Shown: positions 48,330-58,523 of the stretch, piece after piece
Layout: every line of letters begins with the position of its first letter
Position numbering within the stretch: position 1 is the stretch's first letter
Assembly: GCA_008477525.1 (NCBI GenBank)
Contig: SPDT01000007.1
Coordinates: 5,642,001-5,706,000 of the forward strand
Origin: Hypomyces perniciosus
Taxonomy: Eukaryota; Ascomycota; Sordariomycetes; Hypocreales; Hypocreaceae
Length of the DNA stretch: 64,000 bases
Direction of reading: 5' to 3'
Position numbers and translations under genes: made by a program
The notes under the pieces: model-generated
What the model saw: the letters and a program-made list of their open reading frames with translations, nothing else
What the model was told of the DNA's origin: nothing
Databases searched by the model: none

Positions 48330-48719
48330 TATTATGACCCGACTATATCGAAGACCTAGTTATAGGATTATAGCAGAATGTTAGAGCCTCTGACCAATTA
48401 CTGATAGATTGCAGCTACAAGCGCGATCCTATAAAAAGGATCACTGTATAAAACCATGATCCTGGATTATTAGGATTACTATGATCCAAGCGATCCAAGT
48501 ATATTCATTTATGTATCTCTTTTATATATAAGACTGGATAAGTTATGATCGTTTAGTATAGTTACTTAAACAGTCGTTAACAAATTGCATTCACTAGAAA
48601 CCGCTTGTTCTACAGAATCGTGACTACGTTACCCTGCTCAGTATTCATCCCTAACCTCTCTGTCAACATAAACCCACAAACCTCGGTTTATCCCTTGAGA
48701 ATCAATCCGGATCGTCACA
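48330..48719 (+). repeat. 3' LTR of the chromodomain Gypsy
   Basis: 390 bp, starting TATTATGACCC and ending ATCGTCACA. The inner (left) part is RIP-mutated and the outer 250 bp or so are nearly intact, the mirror image of the 5' LTR. Confidence 0.93.
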
Positions 48720-48760
48720 CGAAGTCTAACAGTTGGTTTCCAGAGGACCCACCAATAGGT

Positions 48761-50103
48761 AAAAGGGTTTTTTATTAAAAAGGAATGAACAATGGCTTGC
48801 TATTAAGAATAATTATAAAGAAACTAAATAGGCACCTGTGTATTAGACGTAAGAATGCCTCTACCACGAGCTCATATTACTGATGCAAACCTGTCTAGAA
48901 GGTTTCTAAAGTATGAACTACCTAAGTAATAGAATCGCTACATATTACTAGTACCTATATCAGAGTTAAATTAGGCGCACAATTCAACCCATTTTGGAAG
49001 TTGCAAAAGCGGCATATGATTAGGGTGCCCGATACGAAGTAAATGCCTAACGTTCCTGTCAGATAGCGTGGATTGGTGGAAATTAGCGGCAGAAGGAAAC
49101 CCGAAGGATATTGCTTGTAGGAACACTAGGAGGATGTAAGAGAGCGGCTAAGAAGAACGCGACGCGTTCTTCTAGTACTATAAATGGGCTGGCTGGGAAA
49201 CTATCAGTGATGGGGGGGATAGTCCCTCAGACAACAGCGGGAGAGATAAATAGAGATGGAATTAAGGTGCCATTTGATCCCTACGGAGTGAGATAACTGC
49301 TGACTACACGATACCGAAATTCGCGACAGTTCCCAGTCATTACGTGTATCTGTGAAAGCTTGATAATACGGCATCCATGTCTTCCTTCTTATCTCCTTTT
49401 AGTGCTTGTCACTGTATGTTTATTAATCTATTTCCACGTGGATTCCATGCAGTGTGTGTCAAGGACCTGCTTGATCTACAAAAGGCGGGCCAGGAATCGC
49501 GACGTGAGAAGAACTATGGTTGTTATTGTCGATTCTAGTGGCATCGATACTAGCTAGTATACACCTTGATTTGCGATTTACTGCGTGTACATTGGTGTAT
49601 AAAATCTGCATAGTCCCCAGGTCGAGTATTCCGTGTATTTCTTCTACAACCATGCGGGCAACTTTATGGACTAGGGTTAGTCTAGGGTTTGGACGGACTG
49701 AACTGCAGCTAATATCGCTGACCAAGTATTTGACTACTGAGCCTGGATATGATTATTTATACGCTCAGATTGCAGCAGTTTAAGTATATCGAAGTTTTCA
49801 CTCTTTACTAAAAGCCGGATAATAACGGTAAATATAATCGTTGTATGCTAACATTTGGTGTAGTCCCTGAGGAGGAAATCATCCATGATTGTCCTGTGTC
49901 GACAACGATCCTCCTCGCTATCGATAGGAACCATAGTAAGTTTTATTTGGTGTTAAGACTGGGCATTAGTCTTGAGAAATATCGTAGCATTAGTATTGTA
50001 TTTGTCAGGCTACTAACTTGTCGTGGTATTCCGCCACACAATCAAAGAGTTGTTGCATAAATTAATACTAGTGTCATCAGTTTTGATGTCTTTGCTGTTA
50101 TAG
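48761..50103. other. Intergenic region right of the repeat block
   Basis: About 1.3 kb of ordinary composition with no supported gene. Short frames (for example 49111-49296) begin at non-ATG codons and resemble nothing. The part near 50060 should hold the 3' end of the membrane-protein gene. Confidence 0.5.
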
Positions 50104-50751
50104 TTACCTCCTGTTAAAAAAGTTGGACACTTGGTTGTTCAGAATCATTATTGTCGTGACCGCGGCTAGATACGTGGGTAAGCCTCCCAGAAGTCCCGCT
50201 TCACAATAACCCAGTCCACATCCTATGAAGACTGCAAAGGAATAGAAGGATGCGCCTGTCTCGTTCTTGGTCAAACCAAGCATGGGCCAAAAGAATCCGA
50301 TCGTGCGAGCGTAAAGAAATGCGTTCAAAAATTTAATGGAGGCACGGTGGGAGATGGGGTCCTCTGAGATAAAGGCGGTAATTGAGAGGAATAGACGGCT
50401 GAAGAATAGGACCTGGTATACGGGGCGACTGCTTTGGTTGCCACGACGAGTCGTCTTTGCGAGAAGCAGGCTAGTAACCCTTTGGATCACGCATGCGATA
50501 AGGTCAACGAGATGTGGTTTGACCTGTGAAGGCGAATATAAAGCAGCTAAGGCGTAATATCGAAAAGTCTCAAAAAAGCTGACAAGCAGGTGCAGAGTGA
50601 GTACGATCGGCCATTTGTGGTGGAATTTGCGACTATAAGCAGGTGCTTCAAAGCGGGTTTGAGCACCGAAGATGATGACGTAGAAGGTGTAGAAGAACAG
50701 TAACTCAGCCAAAGCAAAATGATCCGACAGTGTAGAACCCTTAGGAATCAT
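50104..50751 (-). CDS. Hypothetical multispanning membrane protein
   Basis: From the first ATG in this frame (MIPKGSTLSD) the frame encodes 215 aa with about five or six hydrophobic helices, including LAELLFFYTFYVIIFGA, WPIVLTLHLLVSFFE, VYQVLFFSRLFLSITAF and FLNAFLYARTIGFFWPM. The frame stays open about 180 nt further upstream without an ATG. A second frame (ATG at 50939, MSKLHSLSLDHV) overlaps it and also ends in a hydrophobic segment. A join through a weak GT-AG intron around 50755-50820 would fuse the two in phase 0, but the donors (GTGATT or GTCCTT) are poor. The true 5' end is unresolved. I do not recognise the family. Confidence 0.5.
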   Translation of the reverse strand: MIPKGSTLSDHFALAELLFFYTFYVIIFGAQTRFEAPAYSRKFHHKWPIVLTLHLLVSFFETFRYYALAALYSPSQVKPHLVDLIACVIQRVTSLLLAKTTRRGNQSSRPVYQVLFFSRLFLSITAFISEDPISHRASIKFLNAFLYARTIGFFWPMLGLTKNETGASFYSFAVFIGCGLGYCEAGLLGGLPTYLAAVTTIMILNNQVSNFFNRR

Positions 50752-50939
50752 CTTGGAAGGAAATAATAGTTTAAGAAAAGAAGAATAATAGGAGGAGATT
50801 GTTGAAGGACCTGAACAATCACTAGGAAGAGGGGCCAACGGAAGATCTTGTACTTTGAGGTGTCTGTCAGATCGTGGAGGGGAAGATTTGATGGGTGACT
50901 TGGAACGTGATCGAGGCTGAGTGAATGCAACTTACTCAT

Positions 50940-52536
50940 CGCCAAGGATCAGGCTTTAGGTATTACTCCACAAAAGCGATGCAGTGTGACAACGAGGCTG
51001 GGGTCTGGATATGAACCGCCCAAATGAGGTCGCTGGACCTTCATCTGCTGCGCCATTTGGTGGTGTTGAAGAGCATAGTATTGAACTGTATATCCCATGA
51101 AAATATTTTCATACCTTCCAATTTAATAAATTCCACTTGTTCTTTGAGTCATAGAGTGGTGAATTGAACAATGACTGACCTGATAGATGATAAGACTTGC
51201 TCGTTGTCGCACTCGGCTCAAAGCGGCACGAAGCCAAAACCTGATCTGTGCCGTTGTATTCCTAAGGCTGTGAACGAATGCCGGCATATGGATATTTTAG
51301 AGAAGGGAGATTCCAAACTTCGTCAATCGGAAACCTTGAGAAGAGATGGCGACTTGATCTTCTTCTCGTGATGCCGAGATTCCCAAGACACGGCAAGTGG
51401 GCAGATTGGGAAAACAGGGACGGCAAAACAGATTTCTGCACTAAAAATAACTATTCAATCAGACTATCTCAGTGACACTAATAAAGATAGAAGGAGGTAG
51501 TGTTACATGAGTTCTAAATAATAACGTTCAAATGTGTAAGACCTGTTTTTGGGGAGATATGGCTTTGGCGTCATGTGTCTTTCTGATGCCCCACTTGACG
51601 GCCGAATAATGGAATGAAGAAGGCAACAGACACTAAGTATTAATCAGTGTTTGGAAAAAGCTCTTATGGGGCTAAATGGGTTTCAAATTAATATTTTTAA
51701 AGGAATTTTTTTAGCGCCTCAATCTAGTAAATCTTGCGAGTAATTCTAGGATTCAGGCGATCGTTTGCATCTTTGGACCCTTGTCATTGTCCCGGACATC
51801 CATCGATGCCTGCGTGCTAAGTCACATTTAGAAGCAGAATCTGCCATAAAAAAATATCCCCATGGCCTCGTGACTCCCGGAAATCTTGTCATCCGTATTT
51901 TGGCAAACCAATTTTGCGTTAGAAGAGAAGTGTTGTACGATTATTACTCCATACCGCAGATTTCTCGCCATATCGGTTCCGTGTTATTCTCTTTCTGCGA
52001 ATGACAAAGCCGTCCTCCGGCCATCCGGAGCGCTCCGAGTGGCACCACCAGCCGGGGCCTTAATCCATAGCCCCAAAACCAACATTTTCCTGGCTAGTTC
52101 AAGGATAGGGCTGGCCAATGGAAGCGCAGCTGTTTCTGGGAAATCGCAGCAGCATGTTCTGACAAGTGGTGTGATACTGCCAACTAGAGGCTCACGATCT
52201 GCCCATACTGGCATCAAAACCACCCAACGTATGCGGAATGCACCGAAAAGCCGGAATCATGCATCCTTCAGCTGTCACTGACAGAGGGAATGGAGATCGG
52301 CGGCCTACGAGGCCTGCGTGTCTACAAAATGGTGCGTTCCGCAGCCTCAAGATGCATGATTCCAGTCTCTCGACAGTACAACACAAGCAACCACCAACAC
52401 AACGCTGAAAAGCAACTCTCAACTCAATTCAACTCTACTTCATCCCACCTCAATACCATTCTCCGAGGGTGTTATCACTGGGTTTTCATCACGACGCTGG
52501 GCTCCCCACATACAACAAAAACTTACTCCAAACAAC
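50940..52536. other. Intergenic region between membrane protein and small mitochondrial protein genes
   Basis: About 1.6 kb. No conserved protein, tRNA or repeat was recognised. The last 200 bp should be the promoter and leader of the gene that starts at 52537. Confidence 0.5.
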
Positions 52537-52847
52537 ATGTCGTCAGCCATCGCTCGTGCCGCAGCCAAAGCTGCAACTCGGCGGCCGCCCTCCATTGCCA
52601 TGCAGATTCGCCCAATAGCTCGAGCAATGGAACATACCCCATATGAGCGGATTCCTGTGACCCAGAAGCCTGCAAGAGGAGACTGGATCAAGGAGATCAA
52701 GGGTGTCGCAGGAAGGGCAGTCATGTAAGCAATACGCAGCACATTTACTAGGTCTTTTTCTAACATGCCACTAGCTACATTCCAGGGTTCGGCCTGCTTC
52801 TTGGCTGGCCCCTTATTGCCAAGGAGCTTCTAGATGGACATATCTAA
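52537..52847 (+). CDS. Small probable mitochondrial membrane protein
   Basis: Exons 52537..52724 and 52775..52847 give 86 aa. The 50-nt intron has a GTAAGC donor, a TCTAACATG branch site and a TAG acceptor. The N-terminus MSSAIARAAAKAATRRPPS is rich in Ala, Ser and Arg and lacks acidic residues, like a mitochondrial presequence. After a polar middle with KPARGDWIKEIKG comes one hydrophobic stretch, VIYIPGFGLLLGWPLIAKEL, and the protein ends DGHI. The architecture fits small inner-membrane accessory subunits, but no family is recognised. The splice signals and sensible start context support a real gene. Confidence 0.72.
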
Positions 52848-53563
52848 TGCCGCTGCTGCAGCGCAAGCGTGGGATGTGACCAGGATATTGAAATGTTACA
52901 GTACATGTTTTTCTTGAGGCGTTATGGGGCATCGGATAGGAGCATAGCATAGATCTAAAAGAGTAGTAGTTACTTTGTCATATAATCTTCTACCTTCGCG
53001 AACTTCCCTTGCCTGTTTGTGATTTCAGTTCGTCCATGAAATGGCAAGCTGAGAAAGAAGTGTCTGTCAGCTAAATAATCTTATCATTCCCGGGATCAGG
53101 AATCATAACGACCAGTTACTTAACAGTCGTGGGGGCCTTGACTTACGTGGTTAAGGATATGGAAGAGTGGTACTTTGAAAAGGGGGGGTATCAAGAAATG
53201 ACAGAAAGAACAGAGAGCAATTTCAAATGCGATGAGCAATCTCGAAAATATGCCATGCGGGTTGGGGAAGACTTCCAGGCGTCTTGGGACGGTCGTGGAT
53301 TTGTAACTCTTACGAAGCAGAAAATAGCAGTTGATAACGCTTGGTATATCTAGCTGTAAACTGATGATATTGCTTCCAATCAGGCTATTCCATTATTGAG
53401 AAGTTGTTAACCGCCTGACCGTGGTCTCAAGACTGGAGGAAATTGGAGAGATTTTGAAGATGTTGGGTCAGGTATATGACTTCAATTAATCAGCTGCTAG
53501 ACTTCCGCTGGTTCATGACCCATCTTCTCTTCAGAACCCGGCACCGATGGCATGTCTCTCTGG
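52848..53563. other. Intergenic region, convergent 3' ends
   Basis: About 700 bp between two converging genes. A 74-codon frame at 53129-53353 starts with GTG and has no supporting similarity. No other feature was seen. Confidence 0.5.
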
Positions 53564-55578
53564 TTAAACAGTTAGCCCAAGCTCCTTGGCAATGATATCC
53601 GCTGCCTTCTCTCCGACAATAAGCGCGCTATTGTTCGTATTGGCCCCAACATTCTCAGGGACGATTGAAAGATCTGCGACGGATTAACATATGCATGCTT
53701 GCACAGGGGAAACACGATAAATACTAACCAGCGCACTTCAACCCCTCTGTTCCATAAACGTTCAGGTATTTATCGACAACGCCGCCATTCTCCTGTGGCG
53801 CCATCCTGCAGGTTCCCAATGAGTGCCACGTTGTTTCAACCTTCGAGCGAATCCAGTCCTCAATAGCTGCGTCGTCCTCAGCATCGTACTCAATGGGCGG
53901 CAAGTTCTTTCTCTCCTCAACAGTCGTGAAACCTCCCTCGACAACGGGGCCATTCCGGAGAGCAGCCTTGCTTCCCTCTCGGAATTTGGGATGGCCAAGG
54001 GCAACTTCGCCGGCATAAGCGTTGCTACGACGGAGGATTTCGCGCTGCTTCTTGTATGCCCAGACCTGCTTTGTCAAGTCGACAGGGTGCGAGAGGAAGC
54101 CGGCGTTAAATAAAGGAGGAGCCTCCACATCTTTGGAAGCAATATGAATATTTCCACGAGAATACGGATAGGCAGTATAAGTGGCGATGGTGACATGTTG
54201 GGAAACGCCCTCCTTATCCTCATTCAGAGCCTTGCGATCTCCAAGGAAGCAACTAACGACGGCCAGCAGCATTAAGGGCTTCTCTTTCTGCTCCTTAAAG
54301 TCGCGGTCCCAGAGCTGCTTGAAGTCGGAGCCGAGCTGTTCCACTTCTTTCTCGGACGGTCGCATCTTCGCCGCGACGTCAATTCCATTCCAGCCGAGGA
54401 TGGGATTCTTATCCCGAGCGGCAGCGTCAAAGCTCAGGCGACCACTCATTAGGGCATCAAGTGTCTCGTCCTCTTTTAACGAGGTCTTGTACGGATACAA
54501 CAGCAAGTGGTGATCCTGGTAGTCCTCTCCGACCCCGGGAAGGTCAGAGACGACGGGGATGTCCAACTTCTGAAGTAGCTCTGCTTTGCCGACTCCAGAT
54601 CGTTCAAGAATCAAGGGCGTGCCGAGAGCGCCTGCGGAGACCACCACCAGCTTCCTTGCCTTGATGACTGATGCCGGCCTCTTGCTCAAACTGGTAAGAG
54701 GCTGGAAGGCTGACGAAGGTTCATACTCGATACCAACAGCACGGTTGCCATCAAAGATAACGCGGCTTACCCTACTCTCGAGGAGAAGATGGAGATTGGG
54801 GTATTCACCAGAGGTCATTAATGGGTGGATGTACCGATGAGCTGCGTCTTGTCGCTTCCCATCGGGCCCAACGTATCGGGCCCATCGAGAGAAGCCACCC
54901 ACAGACTTGAAGTCTTGAAGATCAATAATCTCTGGTTCTCCCAGGGATGCAGCTGCAGCCATGAAGTCATCTTGTGGTCCCTTGGGCAAATGTGTACCAT
55001 GCGAGATGTTAATAGGGCCGCTGTGACCATGTAGACTTTGGTCGATGGCAGGGTCGTCAGGATGATAAGTCTCCAGCTTCTTAGCGAACGGCAACAAGCT
55101 TTTTGCATCCCAACCTTCAGTCTTCCAAGAGTCGAGATCGACGCCCTGTGCTTTTGAACATGTTAGTTTCAATACTGGTGTGTCAAGATGGCTTTGGTCT
55201 CTCACCGCGAGTATACATCATGAAGTTGATCGATGAGCCTCCTCCGAGGATACCTCCTGTGACGACGACAACTTCTCTACCATTGACTGCTTCTTCTTTA
55301 TTCGACTTGTATGCCAAATGTGTCTTCGAATCTGGGGCTAGATGTGCCAAATACATCGGTGGATTGACTACGGTCGGATCATTCAGGTTGTTTCTGCCGG
55401 CTTCGACAAGAAGAATCGATAGGTTGGGGTTGGCTTTGGCGAGACGACCGGCAGCGACACAGGCCGCAGTGCCACCTTGAAGACGGTTAGATTATTCTTG
55501 AATGGGCTGAGTGGCATGAAACCTCGCACCTCCAGCAAAAATGATATCATACTCCCTCCCCTCTGTGTGAGTAGTCAT
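53564..55578 (-). CDS. GMC flavoprotein oxidase, alcohol-oxidase-like
   Basis: Four exons, complement(53564..53673, 53729..55150, 55206..55475, 55530..55578), give about 616 aa. Introns are 54-55 nt with GTGCGA, GTGAGA and GTTAGT donors. Splicing rebuilds DIIFAGGGTAACVAAGRLA (FAD-binding GGGTAAC), the second GMC motif GGILGGGSSINFMMYTR, and TRAQGVDLDSW. The C-terminus has catalytic WHSLGTCRMAP (His) and the ENVGANTNNSA segment (Asn). Sequence features such as NPPMYLAHL and DLSIVPENVGANTNN place it near fungal methanol/short-chain alcohol oxidases, which are peroxisomal enzymes making aldehyde and H2O2. It is shorter than the roughly 660-residue methanol oxidases and ends KELGLTV with no clear PTS1, so substrate and location are open. 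The start ATG lies directly before the FAD motif. Confidence 0.93.
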
Positions 55579-56106
55579 GACGATGTCGTGAAATGCCTAT
55601 AAGCGAACCCTAGACTGTGTGATTCTAGATAGGCCTCAAGAGGAGCAGATAAGCCAGAAGTAGAGAAGCAAAGGTAATGTGGAGAACAACAAGAGTGAAA
55701 GGTAGAGGCAGATCGCGTACGATACTTATAGTACTTGGGGGATCTAAAAGTCAACCACTTTCCCGTACCTAATCCTTAGGTGCATAATATCCCCTCGTTC
55801 AACTCTCCTCTGTGAAACCTCCCCCGCATTTCAGGCCCTGTGTTTATTGGTAGACATGTAACAATGTAACAGCACATAAAAGGATAAAGACCTGGGAGAG
55901 TTGCGTTACACTGGCAACCTACTAATAATAGGTTACAATGCTTTATGAGTATTTGTCAAAGCTATCTAGCTAAATTGAAAGAGTTTAGCTATATTTATTC
56001 TGAAATATAGCATTAAATACGGCTTTCATCTCGTTTCTTTCACATGCAACTAAAGTAGAATTAGGCAGTTGTTGTTTCAAGGTAACCGTGCCACGCCCCA
56101 CTTATT
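55579..56106. other. Promoter region of the GMC oxidase
   Basis: About 530 bp upstream of the GMC gene with no other gene. The right half is A/T-leaning and abuts the pogo-like element. Confidence 0.5.
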
Positions 56107-56626
56107 AGCAGCTCGGTTTCCTCCCAGCTAATAAGCTGGTGCTCAGCACCAAGGCGGCCACACCAGCAACGCGGCCACTTTTCCTACCAATTCAACTTCT
56201 TTACGGAATATCTCAATATCACACAATGGCAGACTCTAGCGAAGTAGAAATTCGTGTACAGCAAGCCTTAGAGTATATACAGGCAAATACTCAAGCAAAA
56301 ATAGCCACTATTGCGCGAGAATTTGCGGTCCCACGGAATCGACTTAAAGGTTGATGATGACCTCAAGAGGGTACAGCGGCTTGTTGAGGCAGCTGAGAAA
56401 AAACAATATAACTATACGAAAAAGGTGTTTTTTGAAGCTGCGAAAACTGCTAGGCGATAGAGAATTGAAGGACGAATTCAACTATATTATTGTTATAACT
56501 CTATTGCTGGCTATAGTTGTAGAAAACGTGGATAACTTCATTTTCAATAGAAAAGTGGCCGCCTTGCTGGTGTGGCCGCCTTGGTGCTGAGCACCAGCTT
56601 ATTAGCTGGGAGGAAACCGAGCTGCT
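56107..56626 (+). mobile_element. Internally deleted pogo/Fot-like DNA transposon (520 bp)
   Basis: Terminal inverted repeats of about 77 bp (AGCAGCTCGG outermost, GCGGCCAC inner) match with about one mismatch. Each contains a GGTGCT-C-AGCACC small palindrome. Inside, an ATG frame at 56226 reads MADSSEVEIRVQQALEYI then AREFAVPRNRLKG, the helix-turn-helix start of pogo/Fot1-type transposases (consensus AAREFxVPRSTL). It hits a stop, and a second frame continues with QRLVEAAEKKQYNYTKK. The catalytic DDE domain is missing. A clear TA target duplication is not visible. Confidence 0.8.
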
Positions 56627-58521
56627 CCGTATTCGAATCCTCAATGCTGTATTCTCACCTACCATTAAGCTAGAAGACTCTAGCTGCACTCTGTAGCCCC
56701 TAAAAGTGGCATATACTACTCCGCGTATTTCGTTTAGTGTCGGCATGGTTCTGGCCAAACCGGCCTGATTAAAGTCGGGTCTCCATACTTCGCGCTATCG
56801 TCAACTTTGCCACACGATTTACAAAAAGCCGAGCCAATTAAAAGCCAAGGTGTTTATTTAAACATGGGTACGAAGTAAATACTAGTCGTGTAGGTCAGAC
56901 TACCGTTAGAATGATGGATCGAGCCTATTTTCGGGATTATGTTTCGAGTTTAACGATCCAAAATACTCCGAACGGAGTACGAGGCATGGTTGATGTGCAA
57001 GGCCGAATTGTCAGCAATTAGTAAATTGTCAGCATTTAGTAATACGTAATCTTCACTTCCACCCATCATTCGTCAAGAACGCTGCCAGCCTCAGCTGCCA
57101 AGACGTTCCGCTCACATATCGACTGAACCAAGGCTTTGGCCCAATCAACTCTATTTGATAAGCGAAGGAATGGCCAAGACTTCGCACCATATGCAGTCTT
57201 ACTACATCAATTCCGAATAGTAATCGATTACCAGGGTTTACCTGAATTTTGCGGGCGTCAAGTTTGACTTGGATGGATAGCGGGATATGGTCATCTACGC
57301 AGAAGCGACTCTCTTAGCTAAAGATCCTTCAATATTTCTACGGAGTATCCCGTTTAACCATTGTGTTTCGGGGCGAGATGATCATCCCGTGCGACCAGAG
57401 CTTTGAGAGTAGCCACGAGCGGGTTTTGGTCGACATCAGCTGAAGTATAAGACGAGAATTGCGTAACTCAGCAATCATCCCCGCAGTTCCTACTACTACT
57501 GCCTTGATAGCCTACCTTACTAGGGCTAGGAGGCAGAATACTATGCTTGTAGATCACCTAGGTACTTGTGGTTATATCGGGACTACTATGCCGAGGATGC
57601 CCGCTATCACATTGCTGAACACCTTATTCCGTCAACCCGTATATGTAGGAAGACTCAATGGGGAAGCAGTTCTGCCACCTCCAATAGTTGTGGCGGCGGC
57701 TGTGCATCTTGGCAAGCGGGCCCGGAACTTTGACAGAAAAGACCGCAGTTATGAAAGCAATGATTGGTTGCCTTGATAGGCGCGGGCTCTGAAACTGAGT
57801 CCAATGTCAGAGAGAAGGTTGTCAACTCCTCGCGATACTTGCTGGCGATCTGTCCTCACAAGCTCGACCGATAACCGAGCTCTTTGTTCTTGGCCATAGC
57901 CGATTTGTAGAAGACAATAGGGTAAAGAGATGATAAGCTTACGCTTAGTTCGTGGAAATCATTGATTTCTTTCCATCAAGCACCACAAGTCGAACCATGT
58001 CTGACGCCAGAACATTTTTTTAGGGAATACGACGTACGGAGTGTCTACGAGTATTATTCACTCCTTACCTACCAGGCCGGGGTATGTTTTCCATCAGAGT
58101 TAGGTCAGAGAAAAGGTGGGGCGCGATGGTATTTATGGCTGGGTCAGCGTTATATATACATAGGTAGAAATACGGAGTACTCCATAGTGATAACTTAATT
58201 TTAGAGGCTATACGAAGTACAGATATTTAGGTGTAAATTTCTTGTTAATTAATAATAGTGCAGGGTTTTATTATAAAGATAGGCGTTTAAAAACACCTGT
58301 TTTTATATTAAACGCTATTAATATAAAAAACAGCTTCCTAGTTATTAGAGCTTCAGGTAGCTATTATAGAAAACAGTTATCTATTATAGTTATAGGTGGC
58401 AATTAAAGCTTTCAGCAGCTATTATTACCTGTTGGTGGGTCCTATAATAATAGTACTCCGTAGGCTAAAAGAATTTAGCTTCCGAATTGTGACATCAACG
58501 CTAATCGGATAAAAATCATTG
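56627..58521. other. Intergenic region with degenerate sequence
   Basis: About 1.9 kb. Several frames of moderate length (for example 57459-57776) lack an ATG and any recognisable family, and may be fragments of a decayed gene. From about 58200 composition becomes A/T-rich with CpA-poor sequence like RIP products, and a GGTGGGTCCT end similar to that at 40684 occurs near 58435. Several TACGGAGTA-type words lie here (56953-56970, 57341, 58033, 58171, 58449). Confidence 0.45.
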
Positions 58522-58523
58522 TA

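Larger units (their letters stand above)
40762..48719 (+). mobile_element. Complete chromodomain Gypsy retrotransposon (7,958 bp), RIP-inactivated
   Basis: Two 390-bp LTRs (40762-41151, 48330-48719) and a 5-bp target duplication CGAAG (40757-40761, 48720-48724) define it exactly. Gag starts at ATG 41206 (MSTAVSSSNNPN) and meets a TAA derived from CAA. The zinc knuckle at 42265-42306 has lost Cys and His to Tyr. Protease reaches ILGYP near 44130. The RT spans about 44880-45500 with PFGFTNAPA, and its catalytic YLDD has become YLNN (45290-45301). RNase H shows DYKNIAYF, then integrase. A chromodomain at about 47465-47640 (KVKEIKAIKVKDNKR, then EPTEHLLNAK) marks it as a chromovirus. A purine tract AACGGGAGGGGG precedes the 3' LTR. 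Many stops mean no active protein. Confidence 0.93.
40684..48753. mobile_element. Short GGTGGG-ended element split by the chromodomain Gypsy
   Basis: Removing the Gypsy element and one target duplication leaves about 107 bp (40684-40761 plus 48725-48753) that begins GGTGGGCCC and ends GGACCCACC, flanked by AATA on both sides. Inside, CCAACTGTT and AACAGTTGG can pair, giving a hairpin around the insertion point. A similar GGTGGGTCCT end occurs near 58435. A miniature DNA element is the simplest reading. Confidence 0.5.
22150..48760. repeat. RIP-degraded nested retrotransposon block
   Basis: About 26.6 kb of mostly A/T sequence with stops in all frames, made of layered LTR retrotransposons and small DNA elements described individually below. 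RIP is directly visible where a mutated and an unmutated copy of the same sequence exist: the (CA)n tract at about 22863-22893 appears as (TA)n-like at about 36124-36154. Coding motifs of gag, reverse transcriptase, RNase H, integrase and a chromodomain survive as missense and stop-ridden versions. No host gene was found inside. The two large open frames at 26655-27100 and 27760-28178 are LTR sequence, not genes. Confidence 0.93.

Noticed and set aside
22150..48760. CRISPR-like or satellite array
   Set aside because: Repeats are few, long and explained by LTRs or element ends; there is no regular spacer pattern.
53129..53353. 74-codon frame between two convergent genes
   Set aside because: GTG start, no splice context and no similarity.
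57459..57776. 105-codon frame that could be a transporter or enzyme fragment
   Set aside because: Starts at TTG, is isolated, and neither strand gave a recognisable domain. It could be a decayed gene piece, but I cannot support a call.
48761..58521. A biosynthetic or secretion gene cluster around the GMC oxidase
   Set aside because: No polyketide synthase, peptide synthetase, terpene cyclase, P450 or pathway regulator was recognised. The neighbours are unrelated small genes and transposons.
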